Assembly: GCF_029168945.1 (NCBI RefSeq)
Contig: NC_083601.1
Coordinates: 31,733,660-31,797,659 of the forward strand
DNA: 64,000 nt
Source of the DNA: Cannabis sativa
Taxonomy: Eukaryota; Streptophyta; Magnoliopsida; Rosales; Cannabaceae
Direction of reading: 5' to 3'
The position numbers and the translations under genes were made by a program. The number at the start of each line of letters is the position of its first letter. The stretch's first letter is position 1. The notes beneath the pieces were generated by a model that worked only from the letters and a program-made list of their open reading frames with translations, did not search any database and was not told the origin of the DNA. Shown here piece after piece: positions 59,389 through 64,000 of the stretch.

Positions 59389-60458
59389 TGTTAGGCCTTG
59401 GGATTAGTATGGTGGGCTAGCATATATTAAATAAAAGGGTAATTGAATCCTTGTATTGAGGGTAGTGTTCTGGAGGGAATAGAATAGTATATATAGAATA
59501 TTAAGGAGAATTGAGTGGTATGCAATGTATTGAGTAAATCTCTAGTTGCTTCAAAGTAGGGGTGTTCACAAAGTATCCGATCCAATCCAATCCGCACGAT
59601 CCAATCCAATTCAATCCGCAAAATGCGGATATCCGCACTTGTGCGGATTGGATTGGATTGAAAAATCCAAAATCCGCACTTGTGCGGATTGGATGTTGTT
59701 TGACCTAAAAAAGTAACCGATCCAATCCAATCCGCACTTAATTATATATATTTTTAAAAATTATAATATATAATATATATTAATCAAAACAAGACACAAA
59801 CTTCTAATTTCCTAATCATTTTTGGTAATATATTAAGTTGGTGCATTTTATTTATTTTATAATAAAAAACACAAGAAAAATAATTCTTATTCACATAGAC
59901 ACATACACATAAATTTAAATATATGTATACTAGCTTGTTTATTTTAGTAAGAGAGATATATATATATATATATATATTTTAGTGTAAATCTAAGGATAAG
60001 TAAATATATATTTTTATATAAATATATATATATATGTATATTGATTTGATTTGTATATAAATAGAGATAGAAATAGATTATTATTAGAGATTAAGAAACA
60101 ATAGTCTTTTTTTAATTTTTTTTTTTATGAAATATTAAATAATTTATTATTAAAAAAATAACCGATCCAATCCGCACCATTGCGGATCGGATTGGATTGG
60201 ATTTAAACTCTTATGCGGATCGGATTGGATCCAAAATATGAAATCCGCACTTAGTGCGGATTGGATGTTGTTTGAGCAAAAAAGTGCGAATTGGATCGGA
60301 TGAACACCCCTACTTCAAAGGGGCCTAAGGGCTCCCTTACTTTGTAATTGAGTTTCTCATACTTTCAATACACATTTTCTATTATTTTGCTATTGTTCTA
60401 CTCCTATTATTGCTACTGTTTTGTTGTGTTCTTGAGCAGAAGATCTCGGGTCTTATCA
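59389..60458 (+). repeat. 3' LTR of the ORF-bearing element, interrupted by a hAT insertion
   Basis: LTR sequence runs 59389-59556 and resumes after the insert to 60458. Relative to the 5' LTR I count four substitutions (for example GTGTTTTGG/GTGTTCTGG and GAGCGGAAG/GAGCAGAAG). Confidence 0.92.
59557..60312. mobile_element. hAT-like non-autonomous element (ATCCGCAC type) with perfect 8 bp TSD
   Basis: It begins TAGGGGTGTTCAC and ends GATGAACACCCCTA, flanked by CTTCAAAG at 59549-59556 and 60313-60320. The empty site is present in the partner LTR near 52647. Subterminal zones consist of AATCCGCAC and GGATTGGATTGG units; the core is AT-rich with a (TA)n run near 59949-59969. 756 bp, no coding capacity. 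This is the best-defined member of the TAGGGGTGTTC group here. Confidence 0.93.
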
Positions 60459-60505
60459 GGGTGCTCAAATTATTGCCTTAGACAAGTTTCAAAACAAAAG
60501 AGTAC

Positions 60506-63500
60506 TCAAAATTTCCGAGGTTCAACAAAGACAGATGTTCTTCTTGAGGGGACAACGAAGCATCCTCTGGACTCTTCATAAGTAGAAGCCTTGATTACTT
60601 CATCAGTGGACATCAACTGCAGCATATTTTCATATGAAAAAAAAATACATAAATATAGCAGAAACTGTCAATGAGTCACTCAAAATGGTCATAAAATAGT
60701 GTTCTATGATCATTAGACAAAAATAGCTTTAAATCAAACTACAATTCTTTGAACTTCTATAGATTTCAATAATTTAAAATTGCAACCATTTACTATGACT
60801 TCATTTTAAGGTTCCATGGTTTAATCAACATTCAAACTACTCTTATATAGGCAACTCAAAATAGGAGAACCACAAGTTTCAGAATATAACATAACAATTG
60901 GGCCCAAAAAGCAATATCACTAGCTCATTCTAGTTTTGTTTAAGAAAAAAAACTGATTTACCTGTACGGGATGTAATTCAAAATGTTTAGCTCTTAGCGC
61001 TGGACTGGTGAATGACACCTCAGTCGGACGTGCATTGATCACGACCACAATATATGAGTAGCTGAGACCCAAAAAAGAAAAAGACAATTGCAGCATTATA
61101 ACTCTAAATCCTAAAGTTAACGTCTGGTAAAACGACTGAAAACTCAATTTTACTCACATTGGATCTAGTTGAGATAACCCATGTTGACTTTCATGACCAT
61201 CTTCGATGCTCATTACTATGACCCCAGGAATAGAGGATGGACCAGTGTTGTGGAAGCGTACTCGCTCCTAAAAACATTAGATAGATATTATAATGTGTAA
61301 ATTGACATTGCCTTAATATCTTACCAAACACCTTACATTTTCTTAGTGGAAAACCCAACCATAAAAGATACCATGAAGTTTGGAAGGAAACCAAAAAAGA
61401 TACTATGAAGACAAGAATGGGATAAATTGTTATTCAAAATTTATCAATTCCAAACATTATAACCACGGTTCTCACCTGGATAGCAGTGGCTGTCCTCAGA
61501 CGAAATAGCGGTGAAGAGTACCTAATACGTAACAAATTTGAGAAATTCTCCACAGCAACGAGGATGTGACTTCTCTGAGGTTTGAATGATGGATCTGCCA
61601 ATCTAGGTTTAATTCTGAAAATAGATACAAGTCTCAGATTAAAATCAACAGATATAACTTATGTATGTATTTATCTGAAAGGGTCCTCTGAAGTTGAAGT
61701 AAATATAGTGGATACAGTAATAAATATCAGAAGTCATGCCTTCAGTTATTATAATAATCATCTTTCTTTTAGGAAATGAAATTATTATGTAGAATATATG
61801 AGTGCTTACAGTGGCCAGCTTTTCTCGTTCTTCTGTTTTGGAGGAAGCCCAACTCCCCAGTTGTTGGAGTTGTATGTAAAGTCGAGCCTGAGCACAAAAA
61901 TCAATAAACATCCAATCTAAAGTAGATAAAGAATGCTAATATAAAAAATGAATATTCCTATTTATGGGATCGAAAACTAGAGAGAGTAACTGAATAAGAA
62001 TAAACAATGGACCTGTTAAACCAATCACCAGAGTTGTATGAATCACGATCCATTGATTTTGAGCGGAGCAACTCATCACCTGCGTGGAAAAATGGTATTC
62101 CCTGTACAATAAAATTCTTAGGATACTTCTTTAGGTAAAAATTTTACTATAATTGCTGTAACTGAAGATAATGAAGATTTAAGTAAAATGTTCTCAGCAA
62201 TAGTAGTTAAAACCTGTGACAGTGCTATTATACTTGTTGCCAAATGATTTATCCAGCATCTCTCGTTGACAGAGATTTCCATTGGAGTCTACATATAAAC
62301 AACTGTGGTTAGAGACAAAGTACATGTATAAAAACAAAGCAGTAATAAATAGAATGATTGTACCTTCAGGCTGATAATGTCAAAGAGTGTCTCATTGTCA
62401 TGAGCAGAAACATAATTAACCTGGAAGTTACAAGCAGACCATTAGAGTCTAAATTATTCCTTACTGGAGGAAGTAATCAAAAACTAGCACCAGAACATGT
62501 AGCATCAAAAGGAACATTAATGCAAGATTAATGCTTGATTCAGAATTCAAGATTCCTGCAAGGCATATGTTATTATATGTTCCGTCCTTGATCATTTTTT
62601 CCCCTAATACATATACATTCCTGATCCAAGTCTCCTATAATTGACCATACAAAGTGGATAGAACTAATTTCTGTAGGTTAGCTGAAATGCTTTGCAGAAA
62701 CTTTATTTAATTGATGGATAAAATTACAAATCACAAGATTTCAAGAGGCTTGTTCTCTCCTATTCTAATCTATACGAGAGGATTGGGGCTCTCCACAATG
62801 AGTCTCAACTCTTATCAATTTTCTCCATGTCCTTTCTATGAGACCCTCTCCCCTTGTATACTTCAAGGTGTCCTAAAATAATTGCCACATCAGCCCCTAG
62901 GACTAATACAACTCAGCCACCAATATACATCAGCATTTATTTAAAATTTAAGAGAGTTAACAGCTAAACCTATAGTTTAAATTAATCTGGTGGCTTATCA
63001 GATTTCCAGCTCCCCACGAAAAATAAATAATAATAATTAAAGTGCATTGCCACTATAAGATTTTTTTTAATTAATCTGCTCATAGCAAAAGAAAGAGAAA
63101 ATAAGAAAAAATATCTACATTATTTTTTTACACATACATTAAGGAAGAGTGTCAACAATTCAGCTAAATGAACATAGCAAAAGTACTAAGATTACGTCAT
63201 CTAATTTCATTAAGTGTATGTTTCATCAAAAAAAAAAAGTCCTTAAAATAAATGTCCCAGAAATAATTTCTAACCTCGGACCTCCTATAATATTTCCTTG
63301 TATGGTGCATTAGGTGTGGTTAATGCCAACCAAATCAGCAGAAAAAAGAAAATGAAAAAGGCTCATAATGAAAAACAGGATTTTCCTTTTTCCTTTTTTT
63401 GTCAGGTAAAAAACAGGATTTAAGTAAATGCAAACTGCTGATGCAAGTGGTGAGGGAGTCAATCCTTACAGTTTCTGTGGGGTTTGAGGCAAATCCAACA

Positions 63501-63918
63501 GGGGCACTCCCATGAGTTAATACTTCAGATCCTTTTACCTATGGAATCCATTGAACATCGAGTCAAGACAATATTTTTGGATTTAACAATAATAATTACA
63601 AAACAGAATAATGACAGTACAAAATGCAGTATAAGATCAGTATAATTTGAAAGCTTACTTTGTTATGCAATAGAATTGCTTATGTACGAAACTTAGATAT
63701 CAAAACCTTACAGCTACTACTACTACTAATAATAATATTATTAGAATTAATAATAGTAATAAGCAATTAACTAAAGCTATGGAAATTGTTCATTTGTCTG
63801 CAAGCAAATATATCACAATATAACATGTAAGCAAATATTTGAGAAGTACTGTATTACCTACCTCTTTCCCTAAACAATTTGTTAGCACAAAGTCCCTCAA
63901 ATTGGCAGCCATCCCAAC
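60506..63918 (-). CDS. PU1: Limit dextrinase / pullulanase-type starch debranching enzyme, C-terminal ten exons
   Basis: Exons on the minus strand: 63918-63862, 63538-63470, 62420-62364, 62288-62214, 62101-62013, 61887-61810, 61614-61476, 61267-61158, 61061-60962 and 60616-60506. All have GT/AG borders and consistent phases, adding 274 codons; the rest of the gene lies right of the window. The enzyme hydrolyses alpha-1,6 branch points of starch in plastids. Recognisable text: [17 protein letters not shown], then [14 protein letters not shown], the GH13 region with the catalytic-site HDN triad element, [48 protein letters not shown] and the C-terminal VFVEPRKF. The C-terminal beta domain is complete. 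The longest intron here is 62421-63469, in which I see nothing else. An LTR element begins 43 bp beyond the stop. Confidence 0.95.
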
Positions 63919-64000
63919 CTGAACAGTGAGAAACTTTGATTAGCGAAAAATCCTTAAAAATGATATCAAAGCTTTTTTAAATTAATATCAAAGTTGAAAG

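Larger units (their letters stand above)
52833..59420 (+). pseudogene. Long unknown ORF of the non-autonomous LTR element, split by a Copia insertion
   Basis: The first part, 52833-54121, starts ATG (MEKLEDQWRL) shortly after the primer-binding site. Leaving out the Copia element and one TSD copy, the frame resumes exactly in phase at 59078 and ends at TAG 59418-59420, just inside the 3' LTR; about 543 codons in all. The N-terminal third is helical and charged (LEDLASLLDQVLLGQVRLL), the middle rich in Pro, Ser, Glu and Lys (SPEKR, SPESEK repeats), the C-terminal part more hydrophobic with two FDRGR motifs and a final LEDKV. I see no zinc knuckle, protease, reverse transcriptase or integrase signature. 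A divergent gag is possible; so is a captured gene. The role is unknown. The split copy itself cannot make the full protein. Confidence 0.7.
52483..60458 (+). mobile_element. Non-autonomous LTR retrotransposon carrying one long unknown ORF, with two nested insertions
   Basis: The LTRs are 52483-52788 (306 bp) and 59389-60458 (306 bp once the hAT insert and its TSD are removed). The TSD GGGTG is perfect at 52478-52482 and 60459-60463. A primer-binding site TGGTATCAGAGC (52791-52802), complementary to initiator tRNA-Met, follows the 5' LTR almost directly. Without insertions the element is about 2.3 kb and has no recognisable protease, integrase or reverse transcriptase. No clear polypurine tract precedes the 3' LTR. 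By eye the LTRs differ at four positions. It sits just past the PU1 stop codon, on the opposite strand. Confidence 0.92.

Overview
This is AT-rich plant nuclear DNA, almost certainly from a eudicot. It carries multi-exon genes with GT-AG introns, an intronless PLS-class PPR gene, a plant ZAT-type zinc-finger gene, a plant limit-dextrinase gene and a dense load of plant transposable elements. I cannot name the species from sequence alone; a rosid would fit. All boundaries, frames and mismatch counts below were read by eye.

Genes. Five host protein-coding loci are supported. (1) On the minus strand, 1-4739 holds the first three exons of a conserved plant protein of unknown function, with a 3.6 kb first intron. 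(2) On the minus strand, 19575-21988 is a complete five-exon UCH37/UCHL5-type deubiquitinase. (3) On the minus strand, 35900-37297 is a single-exon two-finger C2H2 repressor (QALGGH fingers, EAR motif, long Gln tracts). (4) On the plus strand, 49651-51381 is an intronless PPR protein with a C-terminal E motif. (5) On the minus strand, 60506-63918 holds the last ten exons of limit dextrinase/pullulanase (PU1); its upstream part lies beyond the window.

Transposon layers. Many elements can be bounded exactly by target-site duplications (TSDs). At 6898-13639 a relic of a PPR gene was split by a hAT-like element, which was then split by a young Ty3/Gypsy-type element (7393-13611, TSD AAACC) that keeps only gag and protease. 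Further along are a Helitron (18071-18931), a Mutator-like element with about 190 bp inverted termini (22732-24376, 9 bp TSD), a hAT-like element holding a small nested MITE (24482-25310), another hAT-like element holding a solo LTR (25365-27136), and a non-autonomous CACTA element (30791-34086, TSD TCT) with perfect palindromes and a tandem array of about 151 bp units.

Right-hand end. The 3' end of PU1 is tandemly duplicated. Copy A (48408-52430) is a decayed tail whose intron now contains the PPR gene. Copy B, joined to it through 3 bp of microhomology, is the 3' end of the apparently intact gene. A non-autonomous LTR element (52483-60458, TSD GGGTG) landed about 43 bp past the PU1 stop codon. 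It carries one long ORF of about 543 codons that I do not recognise. A Ty1/Copia element (54122-59072, TSD GATGG) later split that ORF, and a hAT-like element (59557-60312, TSD CTTCAAAG) split the 3' LTR. This ORF-bearing element is the best candidate for something undescribed.

The remaining intergenic DNA (roughly 34.1-35.9, 37.4-43.6 and 44.5-48.2 kb) is AT-rich, and I see no genes in it.
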